From Henningerozyma blattae CBS 6284 (lineage: Eukaryota > Ascomycota > Saccharomycetes > Saccharomycetales > Saccharomycetaceae): a DNA stretch of 64,000 nucleotides. How positions within the stretch are numbered: position 1 is the stretch's first letter; every line of letters begins with the position of its first letter. Made by a program: the position numbers and the translations under genes. Location: NCBI RefSeq assembly GCF_000315915.1, contig NC_020186.1:1612001-1676000 (forward strand). The letters run 5' to 3'. Of the stretch, positions 8,812 to 18,479 are shown one piece after another. The notes beneath the pieces are model-generated. The model was not told where the DNA came from. It saw nothing but the letters and a program-made list of their open reading frames with translations, and did not search any database.

Positions 8812-9735
8812 ATGTCTGACATTGAAGATAACACTGAATCAAGCACACATACCGATCAATTGAACGGGACTCCGAACTCTTCCACCAACACGGACCCTAA
8901 TTCATCCACCACCTTGACTAATAACCCTAGTGCTGCATCTGCTGCGTTAAATGCTCAAAGAGAAAGAAGAAAAATTGAAATAAAATTCATCGAGAATAAA
9001 ACAAGACGTCATGTCACTTTCTCCAAGAGAAAACATGGGATCATGAAAAAGGCTTTTGAGTTGTCAGTATTGACTGGTACGCAAGTTCTATTATTGGTTG
9101 TTTCTGAAACAGGGCTGGTCTACACATTCTCCACCCCGAAATTCGAACCCATTGTCACTCAACAAGAAGGTAGAAATTTAATCCAAGCTTGTTTGAACGC
9201 TCCAGATGACGATGACGACACAAACGCTGCTGCCTCAGGAGATATGGGCCCTGAAGACTCGAAGCAACCTCAACAGCTTACAAACGGTCAACCAGATAAC
9301 GCCATGATGAAGAATGAGTATGACCAAACAAACCAGCAGATCCCTCAGCAACAACAGCAACAGCAACAGCAACAGCAACAACAGCAACAGATCCCGCAAC
9401 AGATCCCTCAACAGATTCCACAGCAATTGCCTCAGAATCAAATACGAAACCAAAATATCCCACAACAATCCCAAAATTCTGCAGCAAACGCTCTCTCTCA
9501 ACAGCAGATGTATCAACAGCAACAACAGCAACAACAGCAACAGCAATCACAGATGCAAATGCAACCAGGTTCCAACTTGCCTCCTCATTTGCAACAGCAA
9601 CAACAACAACCTTTACCCCCAATGAATCAACAACAACAACACCCTCAACACCCTCAACAATATTCCTATTTGAACCCAGAACAAAACTCCGTCTATCAAC
9701 AATACTTCCAAGAATCTTCCCAAGGTCAATACTGA
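8812..9735 (+). CDS. MCM1: MADS-box transcription factor Mcm1
   Basis: This encodes 307 residues (S. cerevisiae Mcm1 has 286). Residues ~52-135 are a near-invariant SRF-type MADS box plus SAM extension (RRKIEIKFIENKTRRHVTFS; KRKHGIMKKAFELSVL) that binds DNA as a dimer and recruits partners such as alpha1, alpha2, Ste12, Fkh2 and Arg80-81. An acidic patch follows (PDDDDDT), then long polyglutamine tracts encoded by mixed CAA/CAG. The C-terminus, NPEQNSVYQQYFQ...GQY, matches the Mcm1 tail. The N-terminal Ser/Thr/Asn-rich extension is longer than in S. cerevisiae. IOC4 lies next to it, as in S. cerevisiae (YMR043W-YMR044W). It is essential, nuclear, and controls cell cycle, mating-type and metabolic genes. 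Confidence 0.97.
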   Translation: MSDIEDNTESSTHTDQLNGTPNSSTNTDPNSSTTLTNNPSAASAALNAQRERRKIEIKFIENKTRRHVTFSKRKHGIMKKAFELSVLTGTQVLLLVVSETGLVYTFSTPKFEPIVTQQEGRNLIQACLNAPDDDDDTNAAASGDMGPEDSKQPQQLTNGQPDNAMMKNEYDQTNQQIPQQQQQQQQQQQQQQQIPQQIPQQIPQQLPQNQIRNQNIPQQSQNSAANALSQQQMYQQQQQQQQQQQSQMQMQPGSNLPPHLQQQQQQPLPPMNQQQQHPQHPQQYSYLNPEQNSVYQQYFQESSQGQY

Positions 9736-10865
9736 TCTACTTACTAATATTGAATCATCTATAATATTTAAAGATACAAATTGTATATATATATATGAAC
9801 CTTTCCATTACTCTCTCCCCTTCCCCCCTTCACTCTTTCATTCTTTTTTATTGATCATGATAAACCGGTTCTTTTATTGCATATTATACTAATATTAAAA
9901 ACTTCTGCTATCATCAAATCCCACTACTTTTAATAAAGTTTATATTATTATTTATTCTACAATTCACTTTTTTCCTTCACCCTTTCACTTTCACCCTTTT
10001 TTCCTTCACTTTTACTCTTTTGTTTAGTCTCAGATTCTCGATTCGTTTCTGTCGTTTTTGTTTACTTGCTAATCGTTGGTTTGTTTGTTTATTTGTTTTC
10101 TTTAAACTTTATTTATTTAACTCTTCTTTCTTCTTTTTTTTTTTATTTACTATACTACTATTTTTCGTCTTATTCTTTATTTTTATTTTATTTTTTTCTG
10201 TCTAATTGTATAACTTTTGAATTTAATATTTTTACTCTTTAAACTTTTGTCAATTTATTATTACAAGATATTTCTCTTACGGGGAATCTTAATTTGGCGT
10301 CTGTCATGTGATTTGGAGAATGTTCAGTTGATTATGTTTATTAGACTTTATTATTATTTAGAAGTATTTAATTTTTTAATATTCAAAAATAAAGTACAAA
10401 AGATAAAAAATTATAAACAAAAAAATAAAAAAAAAATAGTCCACAAAAAATCAAACTTAACATTTCTCAAATAACCTACCATATTCAATAATCATCACTG
10501 AATTATTCATGCTCAATAAATCCTTCAAGTTTTTTTTTTTTTGTTTATTTCAATTGAATATTCCTTCACGTGGTTTATCTCTATCTACGACAAATTTTCC
10601 GTATTTTCGCGCAAATAAGATTTATTAATCTTTTTTTGGTAATGCTAATAGTAACAGTAATAATAACATTGAAAAAAAAAATTAAGGAACTAGAGAAGTT
10701 ACATTCCTAAACTTATATTACTTAATATCCAGATCAGGACAATCCTTTCGCTTAGTTTTAACCCAAATTTTTTCTTTTTTTTTAAAAAACAAAAATACAA
10801 CAACAAAAAGAATAATATATATATAAAAAAATAAATACCAATACCTATACGTTATCATTATTGTT
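9736..10865. other. MCM1-IOC4 intergenic
   Basis: About 1.1 kb of strongly T-rich (9960-10,250) then A-rich sequence. Open frames of 60-85 codons here are Phe/Leu or Lys homopolymer-like and I reject them. A CACGTGG is present near 10,568. Nothing else is recognisable. Confidence 0.5.
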
Positions 10866-12683
10866 ATGACTTACATATTCCAACCAACTGATTTAGTATT
10901 GGCAAAAGTGAAAGGGTTTTCTGCCTGGCCTGCAATGATAATACCAGATGAACTTATTCCAGAAAATATATTACGAGATAGTCACCATCATCACACCAAT
11001 AATCCTGTAGATCAAACACAAGACGATGGAAATCAAAAGTCTTCAAATAATAGTAATAATATAATAATTAAAAATGGTCAATCTTTTAAAAAATATGATC
11101 AATTGAAATCACAATATTGTATCAAATTTCTAGCTGATGATAGTTATAGTTGGATTAAATCAATGGATATCAAATTATTACAAGATGAAGAGATTAATTC
11201 ATGGTTAAATAATACTAAAATTAGAAAAAATAAAAAATTAATACCTGCTTACAAATTTGCACTTATAAAAGATATTAATATCAATGATTTCGTTGAATTT
11301 GGGTCCAATTATATTATTGAGAATCAAGTTGACAATTCTATAGATGATGCAAAATTACAAACAAAGAAAGGTAAAGGTAGACCTTCCAGGAAATCAAAAA
11401 AAACTACTTCAATTGAGGAAACAGATGACTTATCGGAAAAGCAAAATAATCACAATTCAAAAAGAAATCCTAAAACAAAAGATCAAAGTTCAATCGATGA
11501 CGATGAGGAGGAAGAGGAAGAAGAAGAAGATGTTGATGCTGAACCTATAAGACAGACCAGAAAACGTGGTAGAAGATCACAACTAGACAAAAATGAAACT
11601 AATGATAGTAATTCGTTAACTGACACAGAAACCCCACGTAAGCTTAGAACAAGAAGAAAAGTTTCTTATACATATAGTGTTGAAGATACTAATGAAACTT
11701 TTGAAGAAGAACAAGTCACAAACAATAGTAATAACACTAGATCTCTCAGAAAGAGGGGAAAACCTTCCACTCGAACTCCTGCATCAGAAGATGATATAAA
11801 TGATGAACAGCCAAGACAAACTAGAACGAGAAGTAGGCGTTTATCAACTAAAGAGAGTAGTCTCACTCCAGAGGAGCCCGAAATACCTAAAGTAACTACC
11901 AGGCGCTCAAGACAAACTAGAAAGAGATCAAGTAATTCTCTATCCGGATCTCCTAATTTATCTGAATCAGAAGAACCAATTCAACCTAAGAAGCATCTTT
12001 CAAGAAAAACTAGAAGAAAAAACACTATAAAACAACAAGAAGAAGAAGATGAAGAGGAATATGAAGAAGATGAAGAAGAAGAAGTTCATAAAATAGACGA
12101 ATATAATTATGAAGATGATGAAGATTGGAGGTTGGTTGGTTTGGGCCCTCAAGATTTATCGATTCAAAAAAATTCTAGTTCATTAGTAAATAAATTATCC
12201 CATGCTAAAAATTTGAAAAAACATAATGAAACAAAATTGGATTTATCTGATAGAATATCAGGAATTAATGGTTTATTAATCGATTTAATGATTTCTATAA
12301 ATACTAACAAGAGTTATTTGAATGAATCTAAGAATGATTTTGAATTGATTCTCGATGAACTTGAAATGACTTTAAATGTGAAAGGTGCTTCTACTGAGTT
12401 TTTCACAATATTTATATCTAACAATGAATTAGTAATGAACCTGCGAATGTTATTGAACATGAGTTATACAAAATTGAAAACTTGGAGATTATATGCAAAA
12501 TTTTCAAAGTTTTTTAAGAAAATTTATGGGCTAGAATTTGAACCTGATAAAGAGGAATGGACCCCAGTTGAAAATAATGCTGATTTAAAAATTGAAACAG
12601 AGTCACAAGACCAAGATATGCCACCAAGTAATAACGAAATAAATCAAATAGCTAATTCCGAAATTCAAGAACTAGATCAGTAA
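10866..12683 (+). CDS. IOC4: PWWP-domain ISW1 chromatin-remodelling subunit Ioc4
   Basis: This encodes 605 residues (S. cerevisiae Ioc4 has 475). The N-terminal PWWP domain (residues ~7-115, core motif KVKGFSAWPAMI) binds H3K36-methylated nucleosomes and brings the Isw1b complex to transcribed genes. The domain carries a His/Asn/Gln-rich insertion at residues 38-75. After residue 160 comes a GRP AT-hook-like motif (KGKGRPSRKSKK), then a long charged region with six basic RxTRxR-type clusters alternating with acidic runs. The last ~190 residues are an ordered helical region (from DEDWRLVGLGP). Adjacency to MCM1 on the same strand is as in S. cerevisiae. Confidence 0.93.
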   Translation: MTYIFQPTDLVLAKVKGFSAWPAMIIPDELIPENILRDSHHHHTNNPVDQTQDDGNQKSSNNSNNIIIKNGQSFKKYDQLKSQYCIKFLADDSYSWIKSMDIKLLQDEEINSWLNNTKIRKNKKLIPAYKFALIKDININDFVEFGSNYIIENQVDNSIDDAKLQTKKGKGRPSRKSKKTTSIEETDDLSEKQNNHNSKRNPKTKDQSSIDDDEEEEEEEEDVDAEPIRQTRKRGRRSQLDKNETNDSNSLTDTETPRKLRTRRKVSYTYSVEDTNETFEEEQVTNNSNNTRSLRKRGKPSTRTPASEDDINDEQPRQTRTRSRRLSTKESSLTPEEPEIPKVTTRRSRQTRKRSSNSLSGSPNLSESEEPIQPKKHLSRKTRRKNTIKQQEEEDEEEYEEDEEEEVHKIDEYNYEDDEDWRLVGLGPQDLSIQKNSSSLVNKLSHAKNLKKHNETKLDLSDRISGINGLLIDLMISINTNKSYLNESKNDFELILDELEMTLNVKGASTEFFTIFISNNELVMNLRMLLNMSYTKLKTWRLYAKFSKFFKKIYGLEFEPDKEEWTPVENNADLKIETESQDQDMPPSNNEINQIANSEIQELDQ

Positions 12684-13256
12684 TAAACTGGAATGAATTT
12701 TTTTAATTTCCTAAAAAAAGAAAGACTTTCAATTCACTTATCGTATACTACTTCTGATAAAGAAATATACATCTTGCATTGTGTCAGTAATAAAATATTG
12801 TAGAAATATGCTACTGATACCCATTAAAAATCTACATTTTATATTCATTTTTTTATAAACATCTTAATATTTACATTTTACTAATACTCAACCTATATGT
12901 AACTATTAAAATAAAAGTTTTAGTGATGAATTTCTGCAACTTTGTTCAATAAATTTCTGTATAATACTTTTTTTTCTGTTATCAACTCTAAAGACTACAC
13001 AATTTAGCCGCGCAACTGAGAGTATTGTGTCTAGATGGATACCAAATTTGAAACTACTGTAAAACATAGTACAGTAGATTAATCGATTTTATTTAATAAA
13101 ACAAAAAAAGATTATACAATTGAATCTTCTCTTAGTTTTATAACGTAATAAAAAATGCGCGTGCTTAACAGGTAGATCAATAAAAAAAATAGATCATTAA
13201 ACTATATAGTCATTAAATATAAATGCAAGATGCTGCTTACGTAAATTCAAAACAGA
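12684..13256. other. Convergent intergenic IOC4 / MRH1-like copy C
   Basis: AT-rich region between two gene 3' ends. It holds AATAAA-like and TATATA efficiency elements only; no gene is seen. Confidence 0.5.
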
Positions 13257-14288
13257 TTAAACTCTTTCTACTTGATCTTCTTCTGGAACTGCATCTGTAG
13301 GTTCTTCTTCAAACTCTTCACCAGATTCAGTGACATCTTCAATTGCAGTGGCGCCAGAGGCTCTTGGAGAATCAGGTATATTCTTTTCTGAAGTCGTATC
13401 TGGTGTGGCCATTTCATGTCTTGGATTAGCTTCCACTTCTGGCCATTCACCATACTTACAGATGATGAAACACAAGTAACCAGTCCAAATAGCAAAGATA
13501 CAGTAATCTAGGATACCGTAAAAGACAGCTTCACCATCTGGAGAGATAGCATTACCACCATCAGCCAAACCCCAACAGACAAAATACAACAAGATACAGA
13601 TGACTGCCACGATGTACATACCTAGGGAGACACCTCTGATTTGCAAATCACCAATTTGTCTCTTGGCTTGAATACCCAACACCACAAAGGCAACGAAGAT
13701 ACCCATGACCCAGTACCCCCATTTGTAAGTGGAGTGGATCAAAGAACCAACCAGCAAAGAGATGACCCAATATTCAAACCCAATAATTTGTACGAGCAAA
13801 GAATGAATCATTTCCCAGGTGGAAAATACTTGAGCAGTATGGTTAATAGTCACACCTGCCATTTCCAACATAAACAATTGGATAGGCCAACATAGGAACC
13901 AAGCAACATACTTGGCATAAAAGATTTGTCTCATATTTGGATACATGTTTGTTGCTGAATGAGAGACATCCTCGCTCCTAAACTCTGCTTGGATAGCGGT
14001 CCAACCCAAGTTTGAAGCATAAGTGAAGTATTGGAAGAATTCAAATAGAGAGATCAAGAATGGACCAGCCATGGTATACCTGACCAATTGAGAACCGTTT
14101 TTCATCTCCTGGTAGAAGAAGAAACAGGCGTACATGATAGCCAGCACACCAAATACGGAGTAGACTGACCATAACCAATCAGACCCTGATTCTGTTAAGT
14201 GGATATCCAATCCATGAGGAGGGTTTACATGTACTGCTCTATTACCGCTTCGTTTTATTAATTCGAGATATTCTGTGTCTGAAGACAT
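13257..14288 (-). CDS. MRH1/YRO2-family seven-helix membrane protein, copy C
   Basis: This encodes 343 residues, full length for the family, with seven hydrophobic segments from about residue 36 to 285 and a conserved loop (FFFYQEMKNGSQLVRYTMAG). The acidic tail is Glu-rich and ends in VERV. The TM7 position of the retinal Lys is Phe (LDYCIF). From the promoter to codon ~320 it is the inverted partner of copy B: the visible parts are identical except for two homopolymer losses beside the gap. Blocks of strong identity with copy D (around 13,440-13,560 and 13,700-13,830) suggest gene conversion among the copies. The expected role is a stress-induced plasma-membrane protein. Confidence 0.92.
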   Translation of the reverse strand: MSSDTEYLELIKRSGNRAVHVNPPHGLDIHLTESGSDWLWSVYSVFGVLAIMYACFFFYQEMKNGSQLVRYTMAGPFLISLFEFFQYFTYASNLGWTAIQAEFRSEDVSHSATNMYPNMRQIFYAKYVAWFLCWPIQLFMLEMAGVTINHTAQVFSTWEMIHSLLVQIIGFEYWVISLLVGSLIHSTYKWGYWVMGIFVAFVVLGIQAKRQIGDLQIRGVSLGMYIVAVICILLYFVCWGLADGGNAISPDGEAVFYGILDYCIFAIWTGYLCFIICKYGEWPEVEANPRHEMATPDTTSEKNIPDSPRASGATAIEDVTESGEEFEEEPTDAVPEEDQVERV

Positions 14289-14776
14289 TTTTATATGAGA
14301 AGTGAGAAGTAAATGAACTTGTTAATAATATGCTAAAATATACGTGTTAGGGTAATTGCTCTAGTAACGAGACTGTTTGTTTGGGGCTGTGAGGGATGGA
14401 GGAGCATATTAGATTATAGTACGTCTTGTCAAGAGTTTATATATGAGAGAATGCCACCATGCAACTCCCAGAAATAACCATACATGAGGCATTGCAAGAT
14501 GAGAGTATCAAGATGTATAGGATTGTTTTAACCCTGGCTTGCATCCATGGATATACTCCTGAAGATTACGCAGCTTGGATGTGATATGTAGGTATCCTAG
14601 AAATTTCCGTATGGAGAAACCTCCACATTCTGGATCTTAAATCTGCTTCCAGATCCGAGCAGTCTTGTTTGCCTTGTTGATTTGATTCGATGCCTCTATT
14701 ATCTCTTGACACTCTGGAGTTTTCTTAATCCGCCATGAGGAAAAACGAGGGGCCTGCATTTTCCGAGGAGTCTATT
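14289..14776 (-). promoter_or_regulatory. Stress promoter of copy C (inverted arm)
   Basis: Inverted partner of 1966-2358. Reading toward copy C it has AGGGG (14,748-14,752; also GAGGGG, a Haa1-type site), a heat-shock-like GAAATTTC (14,600-14,607), and a TATATAAA element near 14,439. MRH1 and YRO2 are known targets of heat and acid stress factors in S. cerevisiae; the link here is from motifs only. Confidence 0.65.
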
Positions 14777-15481
14777 ACACTTGTAGATACCCAGAGAGAG
14801 CATCGTAGTATGCTGCTAACAGTAAGAGCTTGGCTAGTATGCTGTATATTATTGTTAATTAGGGGGAACATTAATTTTATTTACAAAGTTCGGTTGTTAG
14901 TTCTTTAGAATAATTTTGGAAAAATTCTAGAAAGTACTTATGAAAAAAATGAAAAAAAACAAACAAACTAACAATGAATAAGAGTGATTTTTAATTAACT
15001 CAATTCGTTTTAATATGAATAGTACTTCCATCTTTATACAGTAACAATAATACCCTGGTATCACTTTCTCATACTATTCTCTATAAAGAGATGAATTTGT
15101 TCTTATTATGTTCGTAGTGACCAATTTCACTATCATTTGTAATTTACTTTTACTATAACGCAAGTATTTGCTTCTAAATAATACTTGTTAGTACAATAAT
15201 ATACCTTAAAATTAAGTAACTTAACTAAAAAATTAATTAATGAATAAAGGTCCCCAAAGAAACTAACTTTGTAGTACCTATTGCGTGATATTTTTAATTT
15301 TTAAGAATTAAAATATTAATAGATTAGATTAGTTATTAGGGTAAACTATGAATAGTTGTAAAATTATGTAACTATAAAACGTGAAAATTAAATATTAGAA
15401 TTAATTCCAAACAAAGTTTAATTTGTAATTGAATTGGTAATGCTGGAACCATAAAAAAAAACAGTTGGATCTTGAAGTCCA
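14777..15481. other. Intergenic between copies C and D
   Basis: AT-rich sequence between the copy C promoter and the 3' end of copy D. No gene, RNA or repeat is recognised. Confidence 0.45.
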
Positions 15482-16534
15482 TTAAACTCTTTGCGAAGCC
15501 TCTTCTACAAAAGATTGATTTGTTTGTTGTCTGGTTTCTTCCTCATCATCTTCAACATGTGTATCTTGATCCTCATAAGCAGTTTCACCAGAAGCTCTTG
15601 GAGATTCAGCTTGTAAAACCTTAACTGGTAATATATCTTCGTTTGGTTGTTTTTGTTGTTGTTGATGAGGCTGTTGAGCGACTTCTGGCCATTCACCATA
15701 TTTACAGATGATGAAACACAAGTAACCAGTCCAAATGGCAAAGATACAGTAATCTAGAATACCGTAAAAGACAGCTTCACCATCTGGAGAGATAGCATTA
15801 CCACCTTCAGACAAACCCCAACAAACAAAGTATAATAAAATAACAATGATAGCAGTACAATACATAGCCAATGAAACACCCCTGATCTTTAAATCGAATA
15901 TTTGTCTCTTAAATTGAATACCTAAAACAACGAATAAGACAAAGATACCCATGACCCAGTACCCCCATTTGTAAGTAGAGTGAATCAAAGAACCGACTAA
16001 CAAAGAGATGACCCAATATTCAAACCCAATAATTTGTACTAATAAAGAATGAATCATCTCCCAAGTGGAGAAAAATTCGCCGGTATGATTAATAGTGGAA
16101 CCTGCTAACTCGAACATAAACAATTGGATAGGCCAGCATAAGAACCATGCAACATACTTAGCATAGAAGATTTGCCTTACGTTTGGATATTCATTAGTAA
16201 CGGAGTGTGACACGTCTTCGCTTCTAAACTCAGCTTGAATATCAGTCCAACCTAAATTGGAAGCATATGTGTAGTATTGGAAAAATTCAAATAAAGAGAT
16301 TAAAAATGGACCAGCTAGGGCAAATTTGGTTAACTGTCTACCATTCTTAAACTCTTGATAGAAGAAGAAACAGGCATACATAATAGCCAATACACCGTAT
16401 ACAGAATAAACGGACCATAACCAATCTGACCCTGATTCTGTTAAGTGGATATCTAAGCCATGAGGAGCATTGACCTTGACAGCTCTATTACCCGTCCTTT
16501 TGACTAATTCGATGAAATCACCAGTTGTAGACAT
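15482..16534 (-). CDS. MRH1/YRO2-family seven-helix membrane protein, copy D
   Basis: This encodes 350 residues with seven hydrophobic segments and a longer acidic, Gln-rich tail (QQPHQQQQKQ, then Glu/Asp/Thr). It is head-to-tail with copy C, about 1.2 kb upstream of it on the same strand. It is close to copy C in the helix 5-7 region but distinct at both ends, with its own unrelated promoter. TM7 again reads LDYCIF with no retinal Lys. The length is closest to Yro2 (344 aa), but assignment to YRO2 or MRH1 cannot be made by eye. Confidence 0.92.
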   Translation of the reverse strand: MSTTGDFIELVKRTGNRAVKVNAPHGLDIHLTESGSDWLWSVYSVYGVLAIMYACFFFYQEFKNGRQLTKFALAGPFLISLFEFFQYYTYASNLGWTDIQAEFRSEDVSHSVTNEYPNVRQIFYAKYVAWFLCWPIQLFMFELAGSTINHTGEFFSTWEMIHSLLVQIIGFEYWVISLLVGSLIHSTYKWGYWVMGIFVLFVVLGIQFKRQIFDLKIRGVSLAMYCTAIIVILLYFVCWGLSEGGNAISPDGEAVFYGILDYCIFAIWTGYLCFIICKYGEWPEVAQQPHQQQQKQPNEDILPVKVLQAESPRASGETAYEDQDTHVEDDEEETRQQTNQSFVEEASQRV

Positions 16535-17861
16535 TGTAGTTAATTAATATATAAATATATTGTACGTGAGTGTATGTGTTGTAGTAAAACAAAATGTAGA
16601 TTTTGAGTTTGTAAATGAAAGATGTAGAAAAAAAACTCTATACTAAAAAGTGTAGTAATGAATTTGTTTTATTGATGCTTTTTTTTGCAGAGGCTAATAG
16701 AAGAAAGGATGACTATTAAATCCTTATTTTGTTAAAGATTTCTCGAGTTTATATACAATTGCAATAATAATATAAAAAAAGAATAAGAAGGACAATTCAT
16801 CAAGCTCCGATAGTATCTGTTTATTGATGTCAATTATACAGTGTGTGACATCAACTTGTAGCACTAGAAAAATTACATATTCTAGAAGATCCTTGTTTTA
16901 TTTTACCCTTTTCAAATGTATTACCAATCCATATAAAGTTTCAGCGTCATATGCTTATAGAATAGATCGCTCCGAATCTCTTAACTCCGTAGATCACGTT
17001 CCGAATTCCCTATTTATCTGTTGCCCCTCGATGCCTGATATTCGCGGAGCTACAGGGTGCAAAAATCTCGGGATATCTGTAGATATTTCGGGGGAGATAC
17101 TTCGATAGGAAAAAACACGGGGCTATGCTTAATACGGTAACCGCCGAGTGTTCGGTACGTCATAATTTCTATAAGTGGTAATAATCACGTAACGAAGGAT
17201 GCTGGGTTGGTATTATAAATCTATGGAGGTGCTTATCATTAGAAGGTTATTGGTCAGCATTACGTACCTAGAATGATGAGATAAATCCAAAGAATGATTT
17301 TTTTTAACCAAGGAGTGGATCTTTTTTTATTTTTATTTTATTTTATTTTTTATTGTAAATGTCATTTTACAAGGATAAAAGTTCTCTATACAGCAAAAAT
17401 TGAGGTTTGATACCCCTTGTACTAAATTTAGATCAATAAGAATATGACATATCATCAAGGTATGTGAAGGTAAAACTTCACTAACAAAATATTACGTCGC
17501 ATGACAAAATCACGTGATATCACGTAATGTGAGCTACGTTAGTTGCGTGTATAAATTAGGATCACGTGATAACAGAATAAACATGTAGATTAACAAGTAA
17601 GTGAATCATGAACATAAATTCTATTTAAGAATCTAAAGCTAAAAGAATAAACTAGAGGGTTAAGGTAGAGAAAAGAGGTAAGAACTAGAAAACAAAAAGA
17701 ATGAAATACAAAAGATGGAAGTGTATAGTGAACAAATCGGAACGTAATAGTAATAATATTTAACTTACATAGGCTCAGGTATATAGTTGTATAGTTTGAT
17801 AAACAGTTGGTATTAAATTAGCAGCAAAAAGATATATTACTGAGAGTACTAGAGATTAAAA
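16535..17861 (-). promoter_or_regulatory. Copy D promoter and long intergenic
   Basis: A CCCCT stress-element core lies at about 17,024 and a TTCTAGAA heat-shock-like palindrome at 16,880-16,887, both upstream of copy D. Around 17,510-17,575 there are two ATCACGTGATA palindromes 50 bp apart. The open frame at 16,824-17,108 lacks any recognisable domain and I do not call it. No other gene is seen. Confidence 0.4.
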
Positions 17862-18341
17862 TGTAGGGATCCTGGAGGGATTACCAAGTCTTCGCATGGA
17901 CTTGAGGTAATCACGTGACTCGTGGAGTGGCCAGCCACAAGTGGGACGCATTGTAACCAGTGGTTACAGATGTATTAGCTACATGTCGTTATTAAAAGAT
18001 GACAAAGGGCTATAGCCTAGGTGTCTAATTACCATAGTAATGGACGAACGGTTGCAAACGTGAGTCCAGGAGTACTGGAGAGAACTGGAAGCTACTCGGT
18101 TCGGGATGTATTGGTTGGGCCACCAATGGGTAAAGGTATATAAGAGGCGACTATAGGTCGACGAAGGGTCTTCTTGCTGTTCAAGAGGAACAACAAACAA
18201 GTGATTAACTAGTGAAGTAAATAGATCAGTAGTTATATACCGGATCAATAAGAAGTTATTGATCATTACATCCTAATAAGTGACACTCCGGGTAACCGTT
18301 TATACCCGCTGAACCTAATAACCACTGTAGTAAACCCTACA
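17862..18341 (+). repeat. Solo LTR, 480 bp, with 5-bp target duplication
   Basis: It starts TGTAGGG and ends CCCTACA (a perfect 7-bp terminal inverted repeat) and is flanked by TAAAA at 17,857-17,861 and 18,342-18,346. The internal TATATAAG at about 18,137 points rightward, so the LTR is probably in + orientation. It ends 49 bp from the 3' end of the tRNA-Asp gene. The size and 5-bp duplication suggest an LTR-retrotransposon; the family is not recognised, and it is not related to the LTRs at 2892 or 7109. Confidence 0.85.
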
Positions 18342-18390
18342 TAAAATTGGTACATTACACGTGATCACAGTCTAAAATTTTGGCAAAAAA

Positions 18391-18462
18391 CTCCTCGACG
18401 GGGAATTGAACCCCGATCTGGCACGCGACAAGCGCCCATTCTAACCATTAAACTATCGGGGA
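18391..18462 (-). tRNA. tRNA-Asp (GTC)
   Basis: 72 nt, nearly identical to yeast tRNA-Asp in the D arm, anticodon arm (CTTGTCGCG) and T arm. It lacks its own obvious promoter spacing: its 5' end is 17 nt after tRNA-Arg. A T6 terminator follows on the minus strand (18,384-18,390). Acceptor pair 4-69 reads C-A, where S. cerevisiae has G-C. Confidence 0.93.
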
Positions 18463-18479
18463 AATTGAAAGAAGTAAAG

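Noticed and set aside
9235..9625. Long minus-strand and alternative-frame open frames over MCM1 rich in Leu/Val/Asn
   Set aside because: They are shadows of the CAA/CAG repeats that encode the Mcm1 polyglutamine.
10020..10474. Phe/Leu- and Lys-rich frames between MCM1 and IOC4
   Set aside because: Composition is that of translated T-rich and A-rich non-coding DNA.
16824..17108. 94-codon + strand frame upstream of copy D
   Set aside because: No domain; it overlaps the stress-element-bearing promoter of the divergently placed copy D.
17500..17720. Point centromere suggested by ATCACGTGAT (CDEI-like) motifs
   Set aside because: No CDEIII-type TTTCCGAA element follows at a fitting distance, and the intervening sequence is not extreme in AT. 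Other CACGTG sites in the window were checked the same way.
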